Assembly: GCA_003221435.1 (NCBI GenBank)
Contig: QHRS01000048.1
Coordinates: forward strand, 1 to 11,421
DNA length: 11,421 nucleotides
Source of the DNA: Candidatus Rokuibacteriota bacterium
Lineage (GTDB): Bacteria; Methylomirabilota; Methylomirabilia; Rokubacteriales; CSP1-6
Direction: 5' to 3'
The notes beneath the pieces are model-generated. The model was not told the DNA's origin. It saw only the letters and a program-made list of their open reading frames with translations, and did no database searches. This document shows positions 1 through 6,158 of the stretch, piece after piece (within the stretch, counting starts at the first letter, position 1; the number at the start of each line of letters is the position of its first letter). The position numbers and the translations under genes are program-made.

Positions 1-548
1 GTCAGGTAGGCCACCAGGCGCTCGAGGAAGGTTTTGCTCAGGTCTAGACCGAGGGTCTCGTCGAACTCCCCGGTCCCCAGACCCCGCTCTTCATCCGCGG
101 TGGGGAACTTGATCTTGAGGTAGGAGCCGATCTCCGGGAAGGTTGGTCGCTCCTCGAGGAGGACGTATTGGCCCTTCAGCAGGACATCGCCGAGGCCGCG
201 CTCGGTCCGGGTGACGCGCTCGCGCGCGGTTTGCAACTCGCGCACCTTCTCCTTCCGCACCGCGACGCCGCCGCCCGTGAGGAAGACCGTTTGCGTCGTC
301 TGCTCGAGATAGGGCACCGTCAGGCTCACCGTGACCCGCTCGAGCGGCGTCACCCTCAGCGTGAACGGGATATAGAGGAGCGTGGTGTCCTTGCTCGTGC
401 CGTAGTCGCCGCGCGAGTAGTTAATGAATCCCGAGATCGCCCAGAGCGGGTCCTCGGCCAGGACTGGCGCGACACTCGTGAGCATGACGACGCTGGCGCC
501 GATGACGATGCAGTGGCAGCGCACCCGGCTCGTCTTCTCTCTCTTCAA
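1..548 (-). CDS. Predicted outer-membrane beta-barrel protein (transporter-like), C-terminus cut by window edge
   Basis: Reading the minus strand from 548 to the left edge gives 182 residues without a stop; the C-terminal part lies outside the window. A basic start and hydrophobic stretch (CIVIGASVVML) followed by APVLA/EDP look like a Sec signal peptide cleaved near residue 31. The mature part alternates polar and hydrophobic residues in short strands with aromatic ends (WAISGFINYS, TLLYIPFTLRV, VTVSLTVPYLEQ, GDVLLKGQYVLL), as outer-membrane barrels do. The stretch YLKIKFPTADEERGLGTGEFD is typical of proteins annotated as 'transporter' of the MetA-pathway phenol degradation barrel family. 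That assignment is from memory of the family and is moderately secure; the substrate is unknown. The start is uncertain: TTG at 548 has an AAGGAGA 18 bases upstream (too far), and GTG at 524 is an alternative that keeps a shorter signal peptide. Confidence 0.6.
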   Translation of the reverse strand, partial: MKREKTSRVRCHCIVIGASVVMLTSVAPVLAEDPLWAISGFINYSRGDYGTSKDTTLLYIPFTLRVTPLERVTVSLTVPYLEQTTQTVFLTGGGVAVRKEKVRELQTARERVTRTERGLGDVLLKGQYVLLEERPTFPEIGSYLKIKFPTADEERGLGTGEFDETLGLDLSKTFLERLVAYL

Positions 549-618
549 TTGCCTGATAGCAAGCGTTCTCCTTCGACGGTCAGCGCCAGGATAGCAGCGA
601 GGTGCGGCGGGGCAGAAC

Positions 619-646
619 AAAAAGCGCGGCGGAGACCCGCCGCGCT
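619..646 (-). terminator. Intrinsic terminator after the exported repeat protein gene
   Basis: On the minus strand a perfect 10-bp GC-rich stem (AGCGCGGCGG paired with CCGCCGCGCT) encloses the 4-base loop GTCT and runs into five T residues. It begins 25 bases after the stop codon of the gene at 672-1241, the expected place for its rho-independent terminator. It also separates that gene from the beta-barrel gene further left, which therefore probably has its own promoter. Confidence 0.8.
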
Positions 647-671
647 CTCTGCTCGTGTGGGACGCGCCCGG

Positions 672-1241
672 TCAGAAGGCCCGCTGTTCCGGCCTCACGG
701 ATCGCTCATGGCGCTCCATCCGCTCTGCCCTCCCGAACTTCTCTGGCTTGTCCGGCCTTCCCGCTTGCTCGAGCCCGTCCCGCCGCCTCTCGCTCCCCGC
801 GAGAGCACCGCGGTCGACGCCCTTCGCCGTCGCCCTAACGCTCCGGATTATAGACCCCAGGTTCTTGAGCCCGAGGTCGTGAGCGAGCTCGCCCCAGCCC
901 TCGCCGGATCGACGCATCTTGAGGATGTCGTCCACGGACTTACCGCTCTTGCTCGCCAGCGCCAAGAGGATGGAGATCTCTCCGAAACCCAGTCCCTGCT
1001 TTCTCAGTCCCTGCACATCCGACTCGGTGAACTTCCCTTTAAATTCGGCCACGATCTTCTCGACCACCCGGTCGGAGGCAGCTCGGTTCGAGGCCTTGTC
1101 GATCTTATGGCCGAGCTCCGTCAGCTCCCTCCCGCCCTTGGAGTCGACCTCCTGACCCGCGGCCGGACCGCAAAAGAACACCGCCATCAGGACGAGCATG
1201 GCCACCGCTAACGCCCTCAACGGCTGTTTTGTGCCCCCCAT
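672..1241 (-). CDS. Small exported protein with a duplicated 17-residue Gly/Trp motif, function unknown
   Basis: The ATG at 1241 is chosen because GGGAGGAGG lies six bases upstream and because a signal peptide starts at once (MGGTKQPLRALAVAMLVLMA, cleavage probably after PAAG near residue 29). An in-frame ATG at 1307 would add 22 hydrophilic residues with no such support. The 189-residue product has an acidic/basic helical region (31-72). Two related segments follow: LRKQGLGFGEISILLAL at 79-95 and MRRSGEGWGELAHDLGL at 109-125, both fitting [LM]Rxx Gx G[FW]GE[IL]xxxLxL and separated by a Ser/Lys-rich linker. The tail (145-189) is very rich in Arg and Glu and is probably disordered. I recall similar motif pairs in unannotated exported proteins of Deltaproteobacteria but know of no function. 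The cysteine at 24 lacks a proper lipobox, so a lipoprotein is unlikely. A dyad at 1285-1299 may regulate it. Confidence 0.8.
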   Translation of the reverse strand: MGGTKQPLRALAVAMLVLMAVFFCGPAAGQEVDSKGGRELTELGHKIDKASNRAASDRVVEKIVAEFKGKFTESDVQGLRKQGLGFGEISILLALASKSGKSVDDILKMRRSGEGWGELAHDLGLKNLGSIIRSVRATAKGVDRGALAGSERRRDGLEQAGRPDKPEKFGRAERMERHERSVRPEQRAF

Positions 1242-1284
1242 GACGTTCCTCCTCCCATCCACTCCTTCTCGACTCTCCGCGTTA

Positions 1285-1299
1285 TTCCGTCCGACGGAA
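1285..1299. promoter_or_regulatory. 7-1-7 perfect dyad upstream of the exported repeat protein gene
   Basis: TTCCGTC, one central base, then GACGGAA form a perfect inverted repeat 44 bases before the start codon at 1241. This is where an operator or promoter-proximal site of that minus-strand gene would sit. The symmetry is seen directly; the role as a regulator-binding site is inferred. No clear -35/-10 pair was found next to it. Confidence 0.35.
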
Positions 1300-1489
1300 G
1301 CCCCCACGAACCGCTTACATGCCGCGGACGCCTCGCTGCTCCTTACGGCTACGTCGCACGGCCGTTTGCTTCAGTAGCGCCTGTCTGGCGATGCAGCCGG
1401 AGTGCCAAGGTCTTCAAGGCAAGAAAGTAGCTGATCCATCGTCACTTCTGGCGGCGACGGCCCACGCACGCAGGCTGGAAGAGCGTCGG

Positions 1490-1690
1490 AAGGGTGACAC
1501 CGTTCGCTCGCCGATCAAGTCCCGACTGGAGATGCGACCTCAGGAATCGGCGACGGCACGCTCGCGCTCTCGCGCCGGTGAGCGATCCGACCCAGCGGAA
1601 TGCCCGTCTGGAACTCCCAGCGCAGCTCGTCCTCGCCGCAGAGCGGGTGCCGAGGTCGGCTGGGCCTTCCATGACCTCGTCGGTAGCGAG
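1490..1690 (-). pseudogene. Decayed C-terminal fragment of a short-chain dehydrogenase/reductase gene
   Basis: The minus strand encodes DELRWEFQTGIPLGRIA at about 1631-1581, nearly the same as DELRREFAAGIPLGRIA in the intact SDR at 6159-6923. By hand, bases 1571-1632 align with 6254-6315 at 53 of 62 positions. Just downstream, in another frame, comes FLRSHLQSGLDRRANG (from about 1546), matching the FLASDxSSxxTGAE motif that follows in SDRs. Upstream, MEGPADLGTRSA is again in a different frame. At least two frame changes, loss of the Rossmann and YxxxK parts, and no conserved C-terminal VDGG show that this is a remnant. It lies just behind the stop of the small conserved gene at 1711. The rest of the 1242-1710 gap shows no other coding signal that I can defend. 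Confidence 0.7.
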
Positions 1691-1710
1691 ATTGATAGAC
1701 TAAATGCGCA

Positions 1711-2028
1711 TCAGGTTCGCTCCACGATCGGCACTGTGCTCAAGAAGGCGCTCACGTCAGGGTCCGAATAGACGCCATAGGCGTCGACTAATGTCCCTCG
1801 AGTCCCGCCGTCTGCTTCAATCGCGTACACGATTGACATGTCGTCTGGGTCAGAGACTCCTTCAAAACGGCGGTACTCTCGGATGACAACCTCCTCCGGC
1901 CGAAATGTCTTCTGTGTCTCGACGACTCGAAGCCGATTCCCTACCACCGAAAGGCTCTCAGAGAAGCCACGCCGCGCGAACTGATCGATCGCGTCGGCGA
2001 GTGTCTGGTAGTCCATGTCAACCGCCAT
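1711..2028 (-). CDS. Small conserved protein of the family mislabelled phosphoribosylpyrophosphate synthetase
   Basis: The 105-residue product carries the signature of a small single-domain family: a predicted N-terminal helix (residues 6-20), then YRRFEGVSDPDDMSIVYAI at 52-70 and GTLVDAYGVYSD at 78-89. Homologues of about 95-105 residues in many Gram-negative bacteria are labelled 'phosphoribosylpyrophosphate synthetase', but the protein is far too short for PRPP synthetase (about 310 residues) and shows none of its binding loops. The biochemical role is unknown. The start at 2028 is preceded by GAGG eight bases upstream; ATG at 2016 is also possible. It lies 143 bases behind dps with no terminator seen between them, so it may be co-transcribed with dps. 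The frame stays open upstream of 2028 (residues such as LIAEAWEAAH), so a longer form using a non-ATG start cannot be excluded. Confidence 0.8.
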   Translation of the reverse strand: MAVDMDYQTLADAIDQFARRGFSESLSVVGNRLRVVETQKTFRPEEVVIREYRRFEGVSDPDDMSIVYAIEADGGTRGTLVDAYGVYSDPDVSAFLSTVPIVERT

Positions 2029-2171
2029 GTGCGCGGCCTCCCAGGCCTCTGCGATCAGACGACACACCCGGCGATCCCACGGCGACGGGGCAAAACACTC
2101 CTGCCGTCCTTCAGCATCGATCTCGTCGAGGAGCGTGCGGCGCCGAGGTGCCCCACCACCGCATGGGCTCG

Positions 2172-2708
2172 TCACTCCATGTTGTGACCGCCCTGGCTCA
2201 CCGCGTGCAGGAACCAGATCCGCTTCTCCGTCTGATCGAGAATCTCCTGCAGGATGTTGCCCGTCGGGGTATCGCGGCTCTGGTCGCACACCTCGATGGC
2301 GGCCCGCTGATTCTCGGCAATGTGTCGATTGTCGGCGATGAGGCGGCGGATCATCTCCTCCGGGAGCACGAAGTCGTCGTTGTCGTCCTTGAGCGTCTGC
2401 AGTTCGAGGATGTGCGAGATGCTCCGTATCGTCGTGCCACCGATCCGTCGCACTCGCTCCGCCAAGACATCGATGGAGTTGAAGATCGCGTCGGCCTGCT
2501 CGTCGAGGAGCAGATGGTAGTCGCGGAAGTGGGAGCTGGCCACGTGCCAGTGGAAGTTCTTCGTCTTGACGTACAGGGCGAATGCGTCCGCGACCAGGCG
2601 GTTGACGACCTCGGTGACCGCCCGAACTTCCTCCGGTTTCAGGTCCGTTGGGGTGGCCAGCTGTCGCGGAGCCGCCGACGACTTGACCACGCTCTTGGTG
2701 TTCTCCAT
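2172..2708 (-). CDS. dps: Dps-family ferritin-like DNA-binding protein
   Basis: Dps proteins form hollow 12-mers that oxidise Fe(II) with hydrogen peroxide and store the iron; many also coat DNA during starvation or oxidative stress. The 178-residue sequence is a four-helix ferritin-like fold. All five ferroxidase ligands of the inter-subunit site are present in the usual spacing: His53 (NFHWH), His65, Asp69 (HLLLDEQ), Asp80 and Glu84 (DVLAER). The N-terminal 25 residues hold Lys and Arg (KSVVKS, APRQ) and are probably the flexible tail that can touch DNA. The start at 2708 has AAGGAGAAA upstream, with GGAG eight bases from the ATG. The gene follows lon after 224 bases, so it may have its own promoter, though I found no clear one. 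A cytoplasmic role in peroxide protection fits its position next to hsp20-lon. Confidence 0.95.
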   Translation of the reverse strand: MENTKSVVKSSAAPRQLATPTDLKPEEVRAVTEVVNRLVADAFALYVKTKNFHWHVASSHFRDYHLLLDEQADAIFNSIDVLAERVRRIGGTTIRSISHILELQTLKDDNDDFVLPEEMIRRLIADNRHIAENQRAAIEVCDQSRDTPTGNILQEILDQTEKRIWFLHAVSQGGHNME

Positions 2709-2932
2709 GGCAGTTTCTCCTTTCAGTTTGGCGCGAGTTGCTTCATGTCCCAGCTCCCCGCATGCTCGCGATGCGCACCGACGGACTGGGTTATCAAAGT
2801 GCTGAAGACTTTACTCGTCTTGGTGGGATGGTCGTGTTGCGACATCGATGTGTCCCGCCTCGGGGCGGCTTACGCCGGAGTGTACGCTCGCGGCCCCGGG
2901 GTGTCTAGCGCGGCGGAGAGGTCACGCGCGTC

Positions 2933-5386
2933 TCACCGCACCACCGGACGCACGTCGGCAGCGGCGGGCATGACGGCGTGTCGCAGGACTTCTTCAGCGT
3001 CGTCGACGAAGATGAAGGAGACCTGCTTGCGGAGCTCGTCCGGCACCTCGTCGAGGTCCCGCTCGTTCCGCCTCGGCAGGATCACGGCGCGAATGCCAGT
3101 CCGGTGCGCCGCCAGGACCTTCTCCTTGATCCCCCCGACGGGGAGCACCTTTCCGCGCAGCGTGATCTCGCCCGTCATGGCCACCTCGCTCCGCACCGGC
3201 CGCCGGGTGGCGAGCGAGGCCAGCGCCGTCATGATGGTCACCCCGGCCGAGGGCCCGTCCTTGGGGATGGCCCCGGCCGGCACGTGCACGTGGATGGTCT
3301 TGCCCTCGAAGAACTTGGGATCGATGTCGAGCGCCTCGGCGTTGGACCACACGTAGGAGACGGCGGCCTGAGCGCTCTCGCGCATGACGTCTCCGAGCAT
3401 GCCGGTGAGGACGAGCCGCTCTTCGGTGCTGGGCATCATGGTGACCTCGACGAACAGGACATCCCCACCGGTCGGCGTCCAGGCCAGGCCTGTGGCGACA
3501 CCCGGACGAGTGGTCCGCTCGGCAACCTCGTCGAAGAACTTTGGCCGCCCGAGGTACTCGACCAGATTGTCGGCGGTGATCCGGACCGGCTCGCGCTGTC
3601 CCTCCGCCAGGCGACGGGCCACCTTCCGGGCGACGGTGGCGATCTCCCGCTCGAGGTTCCTTACACCAGCCTCGCGGGTGTACCCCCTGACGATTTGACG
3701 CATGGCTTCGGGCTCGAAGGAGAGCTCGTCCGTGGCGAGGCTATGCGCGGCGAGCTGCTTCGGGATCAGATACTCTCTGGCGATCCCGATCTTCTCCGCG
3801 TCCGTGTACCCGGACAGCACGAGGATCTCCATCCGGTCACGCAGGGCCCCGGGGATGGTGTCGAGTGTGTTGGCGGTGGCGATGAACAGCACCTGCGACA
3901 GGTCGAAGGACACCCCGAGGTAGTTGTCCACGAAGGTGTGGTTCTGGGCCGGGTCCAGCACCTCCAGGAGCGCGGAGGATGGATCACCCCGCCAGTCCGC
4001 TCCGATCTTGTCGATCTCGTCGAACATGAAGACGGGATCGCGTGTCTCGGCGCGCCGGAGCCCCTGGATGATGCGGCCGGGCAGCGCGCCGATGTACGTC
4101 CGCCGATGGCCGCGGATCTCCGCCTCGTCCCGGATCCCGCCCAGCGACATGCGCACGAATCGCCGGCCCAGGGCCCGGGCGATGCTCTGGCCGAGGCTGG
4201 TCTTGCCTACACCGGGGGGCCCCACGAAGCAGAGGATCGGCTCCCGCGCCGGACTGTCGCCGGTCACGAGTGGCGGCGCGGCGGGCACTGGCGCCTCGCC
4301 GGAACCGGAATGGCGCGCTTGGCCCTGGCGCTCCTCCCGGAGCTTCTTGACGGCCAGGTACTCGAGGATCCGGTCTTTGATCTTCTCGAGGTCGAAGTGG
4401 TCCTCGTCCAGTACCTGACGGGCCCGGAGGATGTCGATGGTCTCGCCGCCGAGCTTGCTCCAGGGCAGGCTCGCCATCCACTCGAGATACGTGACGGTCA
4501 TGCCGTGCTCCGGCGAGGCCGGCGAGATGGTCGCGAGCCGGCCGAGCTCACGCTCCGCCTCGCGCCGTGCCTCGTCCGGCAGGCGGGCCTCCTCGATCCG
4601 CCGGCGGAGCTCGGTCACTTGACTGTCTCCTCCTTCGTCCTCCCCGAGCTCCCGTTGAATGGCTCGGAGCTGCTCACGCAGGTAGTATTCGCGCTGCTTC
4701 TTGGAGAGCCGCTCCTCGGTGTCGGTCGTGATCTTCCGGCCCAGCTCGCGCACGGCGACCTCGCGCTGCAACAGGTCAATCAGGCGACGGAGCTTCGCCG
4801 CGACCGGGTCGATCTCGAGGAGCTCCTGCCGCGCGGCCATGTCGAGCGGAACCACTGACGCGACGAAGTAGACCACGTGACGGGGATCGGTGATGCTCTC
4901 GGCTGCGGCCGCCAGCTCGTCGGGCAGCTCTGCGGACGCCTCCACGAGCCGGCGAAAGACGTCCACGACGGCACGTCGCAGAGCCTCCACCTCCGGCGCC
5001 GGGACCGTCTGGTCCCGGGCCACCTCGATCCGCGCGACCAGATACGGCTCGGTCCCGATCCAGTCCACCAGCCGGACCCGCTCGATGCCCTGGACCATCA
5101 GACGAACACCGCCGTCGGGTGCCCGAGCGAGCTGGTGGATCACTCCCACGGTTCCAACACGGTGGAGGTCCTCGGGCTTGGCGGGCTCGGCGTTCGCATC
5201 TCGCTGCGCCACCAACGCCAAGAGCCGGTTGCCACGCATCACGTCGTCGACGAGCCGAACGGAGCGGGGCTGTCCCACGGCGAGCGGGACCGCCGTCATC
5301 GGGAACACCACCGCGTCCCGAAGCGGCAGGACCGGGAGCGCATCGGGAACCGAAAGGTCCACGGAACCAGCAGGCTGGACTGCCAT
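2933..5386 (-). CDS. lon: ATP-dependent protease Lon (endopeptidase La)
   Basis: Lon is a cytoplasmic hexameric AAA+ protease that unfolds and degrades damaged and short-lived regulatory proteins. The 817-residue protein has all parts in order: the N-terminal LON substrate domain (about 16-210, starting LPVLPLRDAVVFP), a coiled-coil region (about 225-285, KKQREYYLREQLRAIQREL), and the AAA+ module with Walker A GPPGVGKT at 389-396 and Walker B FMFDEID at 453-459. The protease domain carries catalytic Ser713 (KDGPSAG) and Lys756 (GGIKEK), spaced 43 residues apart as in E. coli Lon. A Pro/Ala/Gly-rich insert at about 354-382, just before Walker A, is longer than in E. coli. The start at 5386 is preferred over the longer frame: it has GGAGG seven bases upstream, and the hsp20 stop overlaps it by one base (TGATG), so translation is probably coupled. 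Confidence 0.97.
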   Translation of the reverse strand: MAVQPAGSVDLSVPDALPVLPLRDAVVFPMTAVPLAVGQPRSVRLVDDVMRGNRLLALVAQRDANAEPAKPEDLHRVGTVGVIHQLARAPDGGVRLMVQGIERVRLVDWIGTEPYLVARIEVARDQTVPAPEVEALRRAVVDVFRRLVEASAELPDELAAAAESITDPRHVVYFVASVVPLDMAARQELLEIDPVAAKLRRLIDLLQREVAVRELGRKITTDTEERLSKKQREYYLREQLRAIQRELGEDEGGDSQVTELRRRIEEARLPDEARREAERELGRLATISPASPEHGMTVTYLEWMASLPWSKLGGETIDILRARQVLDEDHFDLEKIKDRILEYLAVKKLREERQGQARHSGSGEAPVPAAPPLVTGDSPAREPILCFVGPPGVGKTSLGQSIARALGRRFVRMSLGGIRDEAEIRGHRRTYIGALPGRIIQGLRRAETRDPVFMFDEIDKIGADWRGDPSSALLEVLDPAQNHTFVDNYLGVSFDLSQVLFIATANTLDTIPGALRDRMEILVLSGYTDAEKIGIAREYLIPKQLAAHSLATDELSFEPEAMRQIVRGYTREAGVRNLEREIATVARKVARRLAEGQREPVRITADNLVEYLGRPKFFDEVAERTTRPGVATGLAWTPTGGDVLFVEVTMMPSTEERLVLTGMLGDVMRESAQAAVSYVWSNAEALDIDPKFFEGKTIHVHVPAGAIPKDGPSAGVTIMTALASLATRRPVRSEVAMTGEITLRGKVLPVGGIKEKVLAAHRTGIRAVILPRRNERDLDEVPDELRKQVSFIFVDDAEEVLRHAVMPAAADVRPVVR

Positions 5387-5799
5387 CAGCCGGCCTCCGC
5401 GCGCTTCGGCAGCGTGATGCGGAGCAGGCCACGCTCGTGGCGTGCCTCGACCCGCTCGGGATCCACGGGCGCCGGCAATGGCAGCTCGAGCTGGAACGGG
5501 CCCTGGCGGATGCCGGCCGCATGGTACACCGCCTCCTCTTGGCACGAGGGAAGGTCGCGGCGTCCTTCGACGACCAGCGCGTCCTCGAAGATCTGCACCT
5601 CGAAGTCGTCTTCCTCGACTCCAGCGAGGTCCACGATGATCTCGAACGTGGTCGCTGTCTCGTACGTGTCGGCATCGGGCCGCCAGCGGCCCTGCACGAG
5701 AAGGCGCAAGCGATCAGTCTGCCACATGTCGCCGAACGGCCACGTCTGGCCGGATCGGACCACCATCGCATAGCGGTAACTCAAGCGTCGGTAGCGCAT
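5386..5799 (-). CDS. Hsp20/alpha-crystallin family small heat-shock protein
   Basis: Small heat-shock proteins are ATP-independent chaperones that hold unfolding proteins for later refolding or degradation. The 137-residue product has a short, arginine- and aromatic-rich N-terminal arm (1-39). An alpha-crystallin domain of about 93 residues follows (40-133), with typical strands (WRPDADTYETATTFEIIVDLAG, LVVEGRR) and the closing ARHERGLLRITLPK motif at 119-132. The C-terminal tail is only five residues (RAEAG) and lacks the I-x-I/V motif that many family members use to form large oligomers. The start at 5799 has GAGG nine bases upstream, and the stop of a 32-codon ORF overlaps it (TAATG). The gene overlaps the lon start by one base, so holdase and protease are made together. 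A perfect 10-bp inverted repeat just upstream of its ribosome binding site may control its translation. Confidence 0.93.
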   Translation of the reverse strand: MRYRRLSYRYAMVVRSGQTWPFGDMWQTDRLRLLVQGRWRPDADTYETATTFEIIVDLAGVEEDDFEVQIFEDALVVEGRRDLPSCQEEAVYHAAGIRQGPFQLELPLPAPVDPERVEARHERGLLRITLPKRAEAG

Positions 5800-5897
5800 T
5801 ACCCGCTTCCTCTATCCGCCTGATTGTGCTCGCGGGTGCCGCCACCGTCAATCAGGCGAGCGACGGGAGCGCGGTTGCACCACATACGGCCTTCCAT
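5799..5897 (-). CDS. Possible 32-residue leader peptide translationally coupled to hsp20
   Basis: A 32-codon ORF begins at an ATG with AAAGGAG five bases upstream, the best ribosome binding site in this stretch. It ends in TAA, whose last base is the first base of the hsp20 start codon (TAATG). The peptide (MEGRMWCNRAPVARLIDGGG followed by TREHNQADRGSG) matches nothing I know and has no membrane segment. Its codons contain a 10-bp inverted repeat that could fold over the region before the hsp20 ribosome binding site, so a translating ribosome would open that structure. It may be a real small protein, a regulatory leader peptide, or a chance ORF inside a structured untranslated region. The ribosome binding site and exact overlap favour translation; there is no homology support. 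Confidence 0.4.
   Translation of the reverse strand: MEGRMWCNRAPVARLIDGGGTREHNQADRGSG
5817..5858 (-). promoter_or_regulatory. Stem-loop with 10-bp perfect arms in the hsp20 leader, possible translational control element
   Basis: CGCCTGATTG (5817-5826) and CAATCAGGCG (5849-5858) are perfect inverted repeats 22 bases apart. Inside the spacer, GGTG (5835-5838) and CACC (5843-5846) can form a second small hairpin. In the minus-strand transcript the structure ends four bases before the AGAGGAAG ribosome binding site of hsp20. The pairing is seen directly. A role as an RNA thermometer or coupling element is inferred from the position in a heat-shock leader; it does not match a ROSE or fourU element that I recognise, nor the CIRCE operator. 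Confidence 0.45.
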
Positions 5898-5912
5898 CCG
5901 CTCTCCTTTCGA

Positions 5913-5933
5913 AGGGGGCCTCGACGGCCCCCT
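5913..5933. promoter_or_regulatory. 8-bp hairpin just upstream of the leader ORF ribosome binding site
   Basis: AGGGGGCC and GGCCCCCT pair perfectly around a 5-base loop. On the minus-strand transcript the hairpin ends five bases before the AAAGGAG of the 32-codon ORF. Its distal arm contains CCTT, which could instead pair with AAGG of that ribosome binding site around a CGA loop, so the two pairings compete. There is no T run, so it is not an intrinsic terminator. Confidence 0.35.
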
Positions 5934-5970
5934 CCGAGCCTCCCCCAGGTTTAAGGGAGCCGAGCGGTTC

Positions 5971-6104
5971 GCGGGGCTGGGGCCCCGCACCGCGCAGGCG
6001 ACCACTCGAACGAATTGCGCCGGCAAAGCCGGCGCTCGAAGCCGGCCCCAGAACCGGTGCTCGGTCAGGAGGGAGCCCCGCGGCCCAGAAGGGCAGGAGG
6101 GGCT
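5971..6104. repeat. Cluster of GC-rich hairpins between the SDR gene and the hsp20 leader
   Basis: The gap from 5898 to 6158 has no convincing gene but several stem-loops. They are GCGGGGC/GCCCCGC (5971-5988, 4-base loop), GCGCCGGC/GCCGGCGC (6017-6035, AAA loop), and a nested imperfect stem AGCCCC/GGGGCT with inner GCCC/GGGC (6074-6104). GAAGCCGGC at 6038-6046 also pairs with GCCGGCTTC at 6152-6160, which covers the SDR stop codon. None is followed by a clear T tract on either strand. They could be dispersed palindromic repeats of this genome, a factor-assisted terminator for the SDR gene, or a structured 5' leader of the hsp20 transcript. Confidence 0.4.
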
Positions 6105-6158
6105 TCGGGGAGTCGAGGACGGGATGCCGCGCTCGATGGCGGCAGCGTGGCGCCGGCT

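Noticed and set aside
168..1211. Long plus-strand open frame of 347 codons
   Set aside because: It runs antisense across the beta-barrel gene, the terminator and the exported protein gene. The minus-strand genes have signal peptides, a family-like sequence and, for the exported protein, a good ribosome binding site. High GC leaves antisense frames open.
1319..1771. Plus-strand ORF of 150 codons in the 1242-1710 gap
   Set aside because: It is antisense to the SDR fragment and runs into the opposite conserved gene, with low-complexity Arg/Ala/Ser content and no recognisable motif.
2761..2850. Promoter for dps around TTTGATAACC
   Set aside because: No partner box at 16-18 bases spacing was found, so any call would be arbitrary.
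2855..2868. CCGCC/GGCGG hairpin in the lon-dps gap as a lon terminator
   Set aside because: The stem is only five base pairs and no T tract follows on the minus strand. The nearby 10-bp palindrome ACATCGATGT (2842-2851) is also too short to call an operator alone.
2978..4858. Plus-strand open frame of 626 codons
   Set aside because: It is the mirror of lon, has no ribosome binding site or family motifs, and its composition follows from the opposite strand's codons.
5387..5545. 53-residue N-terminal extension of Lon
   Set aside because: It overlaps the hsp20 coding sequence in another frame, is Arg/Pro/Gly-rich, and the internal ATG at 5386 has a strong ribosome binding site and the normal Lon N-terminus.
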